Shown: one piece after another, positions 25,148 through 34,017 of the stretch | Numbering within the stretch: position 1 is the first letter of the stretch | Layout: the number at the start of each line of letters is the position of its first letter | Origin: Nocardia salmonicida NBRC 13393 | Lineage (GTDB): Bacteria > Actinomycetota > Actinomycetes > Mycobacteriales > Mycobacteriaceae | Assembly (NCBI RefSeq): GCF_001613085.1 | Contig: NZ_BDBR01000042.1 | Location: 1 to 64,000, forward strand | DNA length: 64,000 nt | Direction of reading: 5' to 3' | Program-made: the position numbers and the translations under genes | The notes under the pieces: generated by a model | Told to the model about the DNA's origin: nothing | Databases searched by the model: none | Seen by the model: only the letters and a program-made list of their open reading frames with translations

Positions 25148-26500
25148 ATGCGGCCCATCACGAGCGTTTTCGCAGGAACGATCGCTACGGTGCTGGCCTC
25201 GGCGAGCCTATTCGCCGTCCCGGCCCACGCCGCGCCGAGCACGACCTGTGAGGTGACGTCGGCTCGCGAGCTGGAACGCGCCCAACCCGAACAGGTCGGG
25301 CTCGATTCGGCGAAACTCGAAGCGGCACTGCAGTTCGCCGCCACTCGCAACCGGCTCAACGTCCAGATTTTCCGGCACAACTGTCTCGTCGGTGAAGGGC
25401 TGCGCAACGACGAGACCGGCAATACGCCGTGGAACATCTGGAGCGTCACCAAATCGGTGGTGTCGATGCTGGCCGGAATCGCTTCCGACGAAGGCAAAAT
25501 CGATATCGCCGCCCCTATCGATCGCTATCTGCCGCCCGGCCTCGGCGATGCGGTACACCGGTCGATCACCGTCGAGAACCTGCTCACCGAATCCTCGGGC
25601 ATGCAGGTCGGAGTGCTGTCGGAGGGCGTCACCGCGGTGATCCCGATCGACCCGCACTCGGCGGTGCAGGCGCTGTCGGTGCAGTTGACCAACCCGCCCG
25701 GCACCACGTTCAGCTACAGCCAGCGCAATGTGGACCTGCTGTCCTACGTGATCGAACTGGCCGTCGGCGAACCGCTGCAGCAGTTCGCGCAGCGCGAATT
25801 GTTCGACCCGCTCGGCATTCCGCGCAGCGACTACTACTGGGCCAGTGACCGATCCGGCCACACCTACGGCTACGCCCACCTCATGCTGCCGCCCAACGAC
25901 CTGTCCAAGATCGGACTGCTCGTCGCGAACGACGGCCGCTGGGGCGCCGACCGCGTGGTCTCCTCGGACTATCTGCGCAAAGCCCGCACACCGTCGAAGG
26001 CGAACAGCTGCTACGGCTATCTGTTCTGGCTCGGCGCCGATTGCAGCGAATCCCCCGACTTCATGCCCCCGGACAGCTATTTCATGTCCGGGCTCGGCCT
26101 GCAGAACGTCTTCTTCCTGCCGAGCCTCGACCTGACGGTGATGTGGACCGGCCCCTTCGGCAACCAGACCGCCTACGGCCCGAGCGGCATCCTCGCCCAC
26201 GCCGAAGAACTGCCCCACGAGTTCTTCCGCCGCCTGTTCGCCGCCTTCACCGACACCCAGGCGCCGGTCGCCGAACCCTATGTGGAGCCCCCGCTCGAGT
26301 TCGACGCGGCCAAACTCATCGACGCCAACATCCTGCTGGCCGTCTTCGGTATCGGCCCCGGCGCCTACCCCGGCTGCACCGTCTTCAACTGCCTCAACCA
26401 ACCGCTGGCCGCCCCCTTCGCCAGCATCCCACCGGGCTGCGCCATCCTGGCGTGCGTCGGCAACGACCCGCGCACCCCGGGGATCCGAACTATCCGTTGA
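25148..26500 (+). CDS. Secreted beta-lactamase-family serine hydrolase
   Basis: 450 aa with a Sec signal peptide (about 1-28, cleaved near VPAHA-APS). The class C beta-lactamase/D-aminopeptidase fold shows the active-site SxxK motif (SVTK in IWSVTKSVVSML) and FSYSQRNVDLL as the tyrosine motif, here Y-S-Q rather than Y-x-N. Six or more cysteines, two pairs of them in the C-terminal GCTVFNC and GCAILAC segments, suggest disulfides. Likely an esterase or peptidase rather than a true lactamase. Ends 11 nt inside the convergent NTF2-like gene. Confidence 0.85.
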   Translation: MRPITSVFAGTIATVLASASLFAVPAHAAPSTTCEVTSARELERAQPEQVGLDSAKLEAALQFAATRNRLNVQIFRHNCLVGEGLRNDETGNTPWNIWSVTKSVVSMLAGIASDEGKIDIAAPIDRYLPPGLGDAVHRSITVENLLTESSGMQVGVLSEGVTAVIPIDPHSAVQALSVQLTNPPGTTFSYSQRNVDLLSYVIELAVGEPLQQFAQRELFDPLGIPRSDYYWASDRSGHTYGYAHLMLPPNDLSKIGLLVANDGRWGADRVVSSDYLRKARTPSKANSCYGYLFWLGADCSESPDFMPPDSYFMSGLGLQNVFFLPSLDLTVMWTGPFGNQTAYGPSGILAHAEELPHEFFRRLFAAFTDTQAPVAEPYVEPPLEFDAAKLIDANILLAVFGIGPGAYPGCTVFNCLNQPLAAPFASIPPGCAILACVGNDPRTPGIRTIR

Positions 26501-26900
26501 GCGCGGCCGCCTGGAAACGGGCCGAATCCATGTAGTCGCGGAACAGCACCACCTCGCCGTCGCGCACCTGGATCACGTTGACCGACGACCGGACCCTGGT
26601 GCGCTCCGCGCCCGGCCGAGTTACCTCAACCTCGTTTTCGACAACAACGATCTCAGGATCGTCGGTGGCGTAGATCCGCGGGTGGATGGCGTGCAACCGG
26701 ACGGCCGACGTCGCGGTCCAGCGCTGTTCGAGGGCTGCGTGAATCGCCGCCCTGCCCTCGATGCGGGTCGGTACGCCGGGCGGGGCGAACGGCATCTCGA
26801 AGGCGGCGTCGGTGGCGAATCCGGCGGTGAAAGCCGCCGCATCGCGGCTGGGCAGCACGGCCAGTAGCCGTTCGACGAGTTGGACCGGGCTCTCGGGCAT
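26490..26900 (-). CDS. NTF2-like/SnoaL-like fold protein
   Basis: 136 aa, a cone-shaped alpha+beta barrel of the NTF2-like superfamily (VERLLAVLPSRDAAAF opening helix, IEGRAAIHAAL, EVVLFRDYMD ending). These act as small isomerases, hydrolases or ligand binders; no catalytic set can be assigned. ATG 26900 follows GAGGTG; a GTG at 26915 is an alternative. It is divergent from a TetR regulator, with palindromes in the 90-nt gap, so it is probably that regulator's target. Confidence 0.8.
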   Translation of the reverse strand: MPESPVQLVERLLAVLPSRDAAAFTAGFATDAAFEMPFAPPGVPTRIEGRAAIHAALEQRWTATSAVRLHAIHPRIYATDDPEIVVVENEVEVTRPGAERTRVRSSVNVIQVRDGEVVLFRDYMDSARFQAAALNG

Positions 26901-26915
26901 CAGGCACCTCACCAA

Positions 26916-26954
26916 TAAGCGGAACGATGACCCCGCTTACTATCCGGAACGTTC
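26916..26954. promoter_or_regulatory. Candidate TetR operators between NTF2-like gene and tetR
   Basis: TAAGCGG-N10-CCGCTTA (26916-26939, 7-bp perfect arms) is followed closely by the palindrome GAACGTTC (26947-26954). Both lie in the divergent promoter region and share a GGAACG core. Inferred target of the adjacent TetR protein. Confidence 0.5.
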
Positions 26955-26990
26955 GCCCCGTTTGTCAAGACCTCGCCTAGACTGAGACCC

Positions 26991-27542
26991 GTGTCCGACG
27001 ACCCACGCCCACTGCGCGCCGACGCCCGCCGCAATCGGGAGCTCGTGCTGAGCGCGGCGCAGGAAGCCTTTGCCAGCGAGGGCATTTCGGTTCCCCTCGA
27101 CGAGATCGCCCGGCGGGCCGGTGTCGGCGCCGGTACGGTCTATCGGCATTTCCCGAGCAAAGAAGCGCTCTTCACAGCCGCGATCATCGATCGCGTCGAA
27201 CGCGCGGTGGCGTACGCCCGCGAACTCACCATCGCCGACGACGCAGGCGTCGCCTTCTTCGAATTCCTCGCCTTCATGGCGCGCGAGAACGGCGTGAAAC
27301 GCGACCTCGCCGATGCCGTCGGATCGGATCGGCTCGCCGCCCTCGGCGCGTCGGCGGATCTGTCCGGGGCGATCGGCACATTGCTCGCGCGGGCACAGCG
27401 CACCGGCGCGATCCGTCCCGACATCGACGTCGACGACCTGATGCTCATCCTGAAAGCAGGGTTCAACGCCACCCGCGATGCGGACGAACGCAGACGCCGA
27501 CTCGCCTTCTCGGTGATACTCGACGGCCTGCGCCGGACGTGA
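26991..27542 (+). CDS. TetR-family transcription regulator
   Basis: 183 aa. N-terminal TetR HTH (residues 10-55: LDEIARRAGVGAGTVYRHFPSKEALF) and a C-terminal ligand domain with the LMLILKAGFNATRDADERRRR ending seen in TetR_C proteins of actinobacteria. GTG 26991 starts the gene, divergent from the NTF2-like gene. Effector unknown. Confidence 0.9.
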   Translation: MSDDPRPLRADARRNRELVLSAAQEAFASEGISVPLDEIARRAGVGAGTVYRHFPSKEALFTAAIIDRVERAVAYARELTIADDAGVAFFEFLAFMARENGVKRDLADAVGSDRLAALGASADLSGAIGTLLARAQRTGAIRPDIDVDDLMLILKAGFNATRDADERRRRLAFSVILDGLRRT

Positions 27543-27596
27543 AACGCAGCAGACCGGGCCACCTGCAGTGGTGACCCGGTCCGATCGCGTGCTCGG

Positions 27597-28631
27597 TCAG
27601 CGGTTCTCGAGCAGAACTTCCGCGATCTGAATCGTGTTGAGGGCAGCGCCCTTTCGCAGGTTGTCGCCCGAGATGAACAGTGCGAGACCGCGACCGCTGG
27701 GCACACCCGGATCCTGGCGGATGCGGCCGACGAGCGAGTCGTCCTGGCCCGCGGCGGCCAGCGGGGTGGGCACGTCGACCAGACGCACGCCCGCCGCCTT
27801 GGCCAGCAGTTCCTGAGCCTGCTGCACCGAAATCGGTTCGGCGAATTCGGCATTGATCGACAGCGAGTGCCCGGTGAAGACCGGAACGCGCACGCAGGTG
27901 CCGCTCACCAGCAGGTCGGGCAGGCCGAGGATCTTGCGGCTCTCGTTGCGCAGCTTCTGGTCTTCGTCGGTCTCGAAGGAGCCGTCGTCGACCAGGGCGC
28001 CGGCCAGCGGGATCACGTTGAAACCGATCGGCGCGACGTACTTGTTCGGCGCGGGGAACTCCACGGCCGAACCGTCGTGCACCAGCTTCTCCGCATCGGC
28101 GGCCACCGCGCGGATCTGCGAGGCGAGCTCCTCCACACCGGCCAGCCCGCTACCCGAAACTGCCTGGTAGCTCGACACGATCAGGCGCTGCAAACCGGCC
28201 ACATCGTGCAGCGGCTTGAGCACCGGCATCGCGGCCATGGTGGTGCAGTTCGGGTTGGCGATGATGCCCTTGGGCAGGTTGCGAGTGGCCTCGGGGTTGA
28301 CCTCCGACACCACCAGCGGCACATCGGGGTCCTTGCGCCAGGCCGAGGAATTGTCGATCACGGTGACGCCTGCCGCGGCGAAGCGCGGGGCCTGCACACG
28401 CGACATGGTGGCGCCTGCCGAGAACAGCGCGATGTCCAGACCCGAGGGATCAGCGGTCTCGGTGTCCTCGACGACGATCTCGCCGCCGCGCCACGGCAGC
28501 GTCTTGCCCGCGGACCGAGCCGAGGCGAAGAACCGAACCTCGTCGGCCGGGAAGTTGCGCTCTTCGAGCAGCTTGCGCATGACCGTGCCGACCTGACCGG
28601 TCGCACCGACGACACCTACACGTACACCCAT
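27597..28631 (-). CDS. asd: Aspartate-semialdehyde dehydrogenase
   Basis: 344 aa; NADPH-dependent reduction of aspartyl phosphate to aspartate semialdehyde, second step toward lysine, meso-DAP, threonine and methionine. Rossmann motif VGATGQVG (8-15), catalytic C129 (NPNCTT) and H255 (FTGHSLS), and conserved SSYQAVSGSG. ATG starts 3 nt after the ask stop, so the two are co-translated as in corynebacteria and mycobacteria. Confidence 0.97.
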   Translation of the reverse strand: MGVRVGVVGATGQVGTVMRKLLEERNFPADEVRFFASARSAGKTLPWRGGEIVVEDTETADPSGLDIALFSAGATMSRVQAPRFAAAGVTVIDNSSAWRKDPDVPLVVSEVNPEATRNLPKGIIANPNCTTMAAMPVLKPLHDVAGLQRLIVSSYQAVSGSGLAGVEELASQIRAVAADAEKLVHDGSAVEFPAPNKYVAPIGFNVIPLAGALVDDGSFETDEDQKLRNESRKILGLPDLLVSGTCVRVPVFTGHSLSINAEFAEPISVQQAQELLAKAAGVRLVDVPTPLAAAGQDDSLVGRIRQDPGVPSGRGLALFISGDNLRKGAALNTIQIAEVLLENR

Positions 28632-28634
28632 TAC

Positions 28635-29900
<1,266 letters not shown>

Positions 29901-30017
29901 AGCAGGTCCTTCACGATCGAGTGTCAGATTGGTATCAGCGACCAAGAGTACCGGGCCCCGGCCACCGGTTTTGCTGCTACCTGCCCTGCCTGTGGAAAAC
30001 GACACAGGCTTGTCACC

Positions 30018-30026
30018 TGTGGATAA
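30018..30026 (-). promoter_or_regulatory. DnaA-box match upstream of ask
   Basis: TGTGGATAA, the exact complement of the DnaA box TTATCCACA, with a near match TGTGGAAAA about 30 nt to the left. A lone box this far from dnaA is most likely chance or a minor titration site. Confidence 0.3.
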
Positions 30027-30035
30027 CCGCCGGAT

Positions 30036-30611
30036 TCAGCTCCGATCGAACCAGGTGACCTGCGCGCCGCTGTCGAATTCCTTGCGTCGGGTCGGAGCGA
30101 AAAGTGTCGGTTTGAAGACGCCGGTGAAGGCGGGAATGCCCTCGCCAGCGATGACCGGGTAGGTCTTGACTATCAGCTGATCGATCTCGTCGAGGAGCTG
30201 CCCCGCGAGCTTCCCGCCGCCGCACAGCCAGATGTCGAGACCTTCCTGCTGCTTGAGCTCGCGCACCAGCTCGACCGGATCGCCGTCGACGATCTCGATG
30301 TTGGGGGCGTCGACCGGGCCGAGCGAGGAGGAGAAGACGTACTGCTTCATGTGGACGAAAGGGCTGAGGATGCCTGCGTCGTAGGCGGCCGCGTAAGTGC
30401 CGCGACCCATGAGCATGGTGTCCCAGTTCTTGTTCGGCGTATCGACGTCGATGCCGAAATGCGGGCGGAGGTGGACCGGGATCGCCTCGGGAAATTCGCC
30501 GTTGAGCCAGCCCGAGTATTCCGGCGGGGTCGGGTAGAACTCGAATTCACCGCCGGGACCTGCGATGTAGCCGTCGAGGGAGACGCCGATGTAGTAGACA
30601 AGCTTTCGCAT
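30036..30611 (-). CDS. Dihydrofolate-reductase-like (RibD C-terminal domain) protein
   Basis: 191 aa of the RibD_C/DHFR-like fold: RKLVYYIGVSLDGYIAGPGGE at the N-terminus, the nucleotide-binding MGRGTYAAA, IWLCGGGKLAGQLL and KTYPVIAGEGIPAF. Such proteins are NADPH-dependent reductases of unknown substrate; true folate activity is not implied. Divergent from a TetR regulator with a long palindrome in the 71-nt gap, which probably represses it. Confidence 0.88.
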   Translation of the reverse strand: MRKLVYYIGVSLDGYIAGPGGEFEFYPTPPEYSGWLNGEFPEAIPVHLRPHFGIDVDTPNKNWDTMLMGRGTYAAAYDAGILSPFVHMKQYVFSSSLGPVDAPNIEIVDGDPVELVRELKQQEGLDIWLCGGGKLAGQLLDEIDQLIVKTYPVIAGEGIPAFTGVFKPTLFAPTRRKEFDSGAQVTWFDRS

Positions 30612-30630
30612 GGTTACCGCCTCAGTTGTT

Positions 30631-30662
30631 GTACTATGCTTGAAGTGGTTTCAAGGTAGTAC
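30631..30662. promoter_or_regulatory. TetR operator between the DHFR-like gene and tetR
   Basis: GTACTATGCTTGAA-gtgg/t-TTCAAGGTAGTAC: inner arms CTTGAA/TTCAAG (30639-30655) with outer GTACTA/TAGTAC arms, broken by one inserted base on the left. It covers most of the divergent promoter, so the TetR protein likely controls both genes. Confidence 0.7.
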
Positions 30663-30682
30663 TACAGATGGAGTGGTGTCAA

Positions 30683-31255
30683 GTGCGTACCAACCCCGAA
30701 CGACGACAAGCTCTCCTCGACGCGGCCATCGAGGTCCTCGCCGACGAAGGCGCCCGCGGCCTCACTTTCCGCGCGGTGGACAAACAGGCGGCGGTCCCCG
30801 CGGGCACGGCGTCGAACTACTTCGCCAATCGCGACGAGCTCCTGACGCAGGCGGGTGTGCGCTTCTACGAGGTGGTGCAGCCGAGCGAGGAGACGATGGC
30901 ACTGGTCAGTGATGGGCCGAAGGACATCGACAACATCACCACGCTGATGAAAGAGGTGGTCGGACGCATCGAATCGCATCGCAAGGCCTATCTCGCGCTG
31001 CTGGAACTCCGCCTCGAGGCCACCCGGCGTCCCGAGCTCCGCACGGTGCTCACCGAACGCGTCCGCGCCGACATCGATTTCAACGTACGCAATCATCTGG
31101 CATCCGGCATGCCAGGCGACGCGGAGTCGGTACTACTGCTCTACCTGGCGCTCAACTGGCTCATCGTCGAACACCTCACGCTGCCCGGAATCTTCACCGA
31201 GCAACAGAGCATGGCGCTGATCGAAACGGCCGTCGAGCGTGTGATACGCACCTGA
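30683..31255 (+). CDS. TetR-family transcription regulator
   Basis: 190 aa. HTH at about residues 10-55 (VDKQAAVPAGTASNYFANRDELL) and an all-helical ligand domain with EVVGRIESHRKAYLALLELRLEATRRPEL, a common actinobacterial TetR_C pattern. GTG 30683 is chosen because GGAG lies 9 nt upstream; ATG 30668 in the same frame is an alternative. It borders the operator at 30631-30662. Confidence 0.88.
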   Translation: MRTNPERRQALLDAAIEVLADEGARGLTFRAVDKQAAVPAGTASNYFANRDELLTQAGVRFYEVVQPSEETMALVSDGPKDIDNITTLMKEVVGRIESHRKAYLALLELRLEATRRPELRTVLTERVRADIDFNVRNHLASGMPGDAESVLLLYLALNWLIVEHLTLPGIFTEQQSMALIETAVERVIRT

Positions 31256-31284
31256 CCCGGTCATTTGTCCAGACCATAGACGTG

Positions 31285-31314
31285 TTGACGATCACTAGTA
31301 CGACTGTGCACAAT
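31285..31314 (+). promoter_or_regulatory. Possible sigma70-type promoter for the SRPBCC gene
   Basis: TTGACG (31285-31290) and CACAAT (31309-31314) separated by 18 nt, about 40 nt before the ATG at 31354. Confidence 0.4.
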
Positions 31315-31353
31315 CGGGCGCGAAAGCAGCGGGGGTTCGGAGGATAGACACAG

Positions 31354-31812
31354 ATGCGCTCGAAGATCGACATCCGATTCACCGTTGACGCCGAGATCGA
31401 CCAAGTGATGGACGCACTACTGGCCGTTGACCTGATGTCGGAGTGGTCGACCTCGCTCAGTGATGTCCGGGTGGGCCCGCGCGATGCCGACGGCAGGCCG
31501 CGCCGGGTCTTCGCCACCGCCCACTTCATGGGAAACTCCGACGCCCAGGTGCTCGAGTACACCTGGGAGCAGTACCGGTCGTCGTGGCAGGTGGTCGACA
31601 GCAGTCGCGGTTCCAAGGGCGGGGGCTGGATCGAGCTGCTCGAGACTCCCGAGGGTACCGAGGTCGACTACCACGTGGAGCTCTCACTTCCGCTGCCCAT
31701 TCCGGGCATCCTGTTCAACCGCACACTGCGCAAGCTGCACGACGAGACGGTCGCGAACTTCATCGACTTCGCCGAGCGATATCCCGAGATCGGGGGCTAC
31801 GTGGCCGGCTGA
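31354..31812 (+). CDS. SRPBCC (START/Bet v1-like) family protein
   Basis: 152 aa. The N-terminus MRSKIDIRFTVDAEIDQVMDAL and the C-terminal long helix LRKLHDETVANFIDFAERYPE fit the polyketide-cyclase/ligand-binding helix-grip fold used to bind hydrophobic ligands. Function unknown. GGAGGA upstream supports the ATG. A 65-nt gap separates it from the LtrA gene; probably same transcript. Confidence 0.8.
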   Translation: MRSKIDIRFTVDAEIDQVMDALLAVDLMSEWSTSLSDVRVGPRDADGRPRRVFATAHFMGNSDAQVLEYTWEQYRSSWQVVDSSRGSKGGGWIELLETPEGTEVDYHVELSLPLPIPGILFNRTLRKLHDETVANFIDFAERYPEIGGYVAG

Positions 31813-31877
31813 TTGCGCCGTCTGCGAAACCATCGTCGCCGCGCGCGGATCGGGACCTCGGGTGCGAACATTGACGC

Positions 31878-33080
31878 ATGATCGGAAATCGACGGGTCCG
31901 GTTCCGTCCGGTCACCGCGGACAGCTCGGTGACCCAGCTCGAATTGTTCTTCGACCTGGTGATCGTCTTCGCCTTCACCATGGTCACCGACCTGGCGGCA
32001 GAAGAGACAACGGCGGCGAACATGCTGCGGGCCACGCTGGTCCTCGCCCTGATGTGGTGGCTGTGGATCGCCTACTCGTGGCTGGGCAATGTGGTGCGCG
32101 CCGACGAGGGCATCGCGCGGGTGGGCATCTTCGTCGCGATGGGCGGTGCGTTCATCGCCGCGCTCACCATTCCCGAGGCGTTCACCGATCTGCCCGGCGG
32201 CTGGTTCGGTCCGCTGGTCTTCGCCATCGCCTACCTGGTGGTGCGGCTGGTGCACGTCGCCATCTTCTGGGCGGTCAGCGCCGAGGACTCCCAGCTACGC
32301 GGGCAATTGCTGCGCTGGGCGCTCGGTTCGATCACCGTCGGCACCACGCTGCTGGTGATCGCCGCGATGACCTCGGGCCTCACCCAGATCCTGCTGTGGA
32401 TCGCCGCGATCGTCGGCGACATGGTGTGGACCTTCGTCGCGGGCACCGACTGGCGGCTCAATTCGGCCAAGCACTTCGCCGAACGCTACGGGCTGATCGT
32501 CATCGTGGCGCTGGGCGAATCGATCGTCTCGATCGGGATCGGGGTGGCCGGACTGCCGATCTCGTGGCCGATCGCGCTCGGCTCGATGCTCGGGCTCGCG
32601 GTCTCGGGTCTGCTGTGGTGGCTCTACTTCGACGTCGCCGCGCTCTCGATCGAACACAGTTTGGCCCATGCCAAGGGTGCCGAGCAGATCAAGATCGCGC
32701 AGAACAGCTACACCTACTGGCATTTTCCGATGATCGTCGGCGTGATCGCGCTCTCGCTCGGGTTGAAGAAGGTGCTGTACTACGTGGGCGACTCCTCGCA
32801 CCACAAGCTCACCGACCCGCTCTACGGCATCCCGCTCGGTGCGCTCTACACGGGACCGGCGCTGTTCATCCTCGGCGTCGTCGTGGCGAAATACTATGCC
32901 TCGAAATCGGTGTCGATCGCGCGCGTGGTCACCGTGGTCCTACTGCTCGCGCTGATCCCGGCCGCCGCGCACCTGCCCGCGCTCGCCTCGCTCGCCGTGC
33001 TGTGCACCGTGCTGGCCGCGCTGGTGATCTTCGAGACCCTGCGCTTCGCGCAGCCGCGTGACCAGATCAGGCACGCTTGA
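31878..33080 (+). CDS. Low-temperature-requirement A (LtrA) family membrane protein
   Basis: 400 aa with about ten membrane segments. The family signature VTQLELFFDLVIVFAFTMV (17-35), the ALGESIVSIGIG motif and the HFPMIVGVIALSLG segment are diagnostic of LtrA, first linked to cold growth in Listeria; the biochemical role is unknown. Its last 14 nt overlap the convergent voltage-sensor-like gene. Confidence 0.92.
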   Translation: MIGNRRVRFRPVTADSSVTQLELFFDLVIVFAFTMVTDLAAEETTAANMLRATLVLALMWWLWIAYSWLGNVVRADEGIARVGIFVAMGGAFIAALTIPEAFTDLPGGWFGPLVFAIAYLVVRLVHVAIFWAVSAEDSQLRGQLLRWALGSITVGTTLLVIAAMTSGLTQILLWIAAIVGDMVWTFVAGTDWRLNSAKHFAERYGLIVIVALGESIVSIGIGVAGLPISWPIALGSMLGLAVSGLLWWLYFDVAALSIEHSLAHAKGAEQIKIAQNSYTYWHFPMIVGVIALSLGLKKVLYYVGDSSHHKLTDPLYGIPLGALYTGPALFILGVVVAKYYASKSVSIARVVTVVLLLALIPAAAHLPALASLAVLCTVLAALVIFETLRFAQPRDQIRHA

Positions 33081-33900
33081 TCTGACCGATGTGGTGGCGC
33101 ACGCTGTGCTCGGCGGGCGTCGCCCCACGGTGTGAGGGCGGCACCGTCACCCCGGCTCGCACGGCGTCGTTGATCTGGTCGAGGTTCTCGCGCAGCATGT
33201 CGGCGACGAGTTCGTCGGTGCGCGGGTCGTCGAGCAGCTGACGCAGCATGCGGTACACCGTGTCGGCGACGAGCCGGATGATGTCGTCGTGGAACGGGAC
33301 GTAGCGCAGCTTGCCGGTCTGCGGGTCGTTCTTGATCAGGTCCATGATCAGCTGATCGACCTCGGCGTGGTTCTCCTCGAGCGCGGCGGCGATGTTCTGG
33401 GTGTAGTGGCCCGCGCGCAGGACCTTGGAGACCTCGTCGAGGATCGCGATCGTCATCGGACGCTTGATGACGTCGACGATCGTCCCGACGAACCGGTTGA
33501 CGATCGTCGCGGTGACCCGCTCCCCCAGCGCCCGGTCGGCGACCCGGCCCAGCCGGATCAAGATCACCACGATTCGCAACAGCCGGAACCCGCGGAACAG
33601 CGGGGTGGTCACCGGGATCATGCCGAGGACCTCGTACCAGTAGATGAACGGGAACGACCACGGCCAGCCCGCCCGGCGCCAGCGCCACAGGAACTCGACC
33701 AGGAAGATCGCGCAGATCGACGTGTCTACGACGACGATCGCGTGGTAGGTCGGCCCGCTGACCTGGAAGAAGGTGATCCACACGACCAGCACCACCGAGA
33801 TGATGGCGAGGATCAGCATGGAGATGTCGGTGCGCAGGCTGGGCGTCTTCGAGCGCACGTCCGGCAGGGCCTCGACCCGTTCGATCCCCGGTGAAGCCAC
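33067..33900 (-). CDS. Voltage-sensor-like four-helix membrane protein (ion-transporter family) without a pore domain
   Basis: 277 aa from GTG 33900, which has AGGAG five nt upstream (GTG 33954 is a longer option). Four membrane segments lie in the first half; the fourth, FRGFRLLRIVVILIRLGRV, has regularly spaced arginines as in S4 voltage sensors, and an acidic SICAIFLVEFLWRWRR segment resembles S2. No pore helix or selectivity filter (TVGYG-like) follows. The cytoplasmic C-terminus (about 135-277) is helical. It may be a voltage-sensor-only channel or a regulator. Named ion transporter by resemblance only. Confidence 0.75.
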   Translation of the reverse strand: MASPGIERVEALPDVRSKTPSLRTDISMLILAIISVVLVVWITFFQVSGPTYHAIVVVDTSICAIFLVEFLWRWRRAGWPWSFPFIYWYEVLGMIPVTTPLFRGFRLLRIVVILIRLGRVADRALGERVTATIVNRFVGTIVDVIKRPMTIAILDEVSKVLRAGHYTQNIAAALEENHAEVDQLIMDLIKNDPQTGKLRYVPFHDDIIRLVADTVYRMLRQLLDDPRTDELVADMLRENLDQINDAVRAGVTVPPSHRGATPAEHSVRHHIGQIKRA

Positions 33901-34017
33901 TGTTGCTCCTGAATATCTGGCGGTCGGCGCCGCGTAGGTCGGCCTTGACATCACTGCCCACGCTAATTGGTGGACCGGCGCCGCGAGGGGAGTTGCGGAC
34001 GCCGGTCGGTGGCGTGT

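Noticed and set aside
25148..26500. True beta-lactamase resistance gene
   Set aside because: The second and third active-site motifs deviate from class C lactamases; better described as a serine hydrolase.
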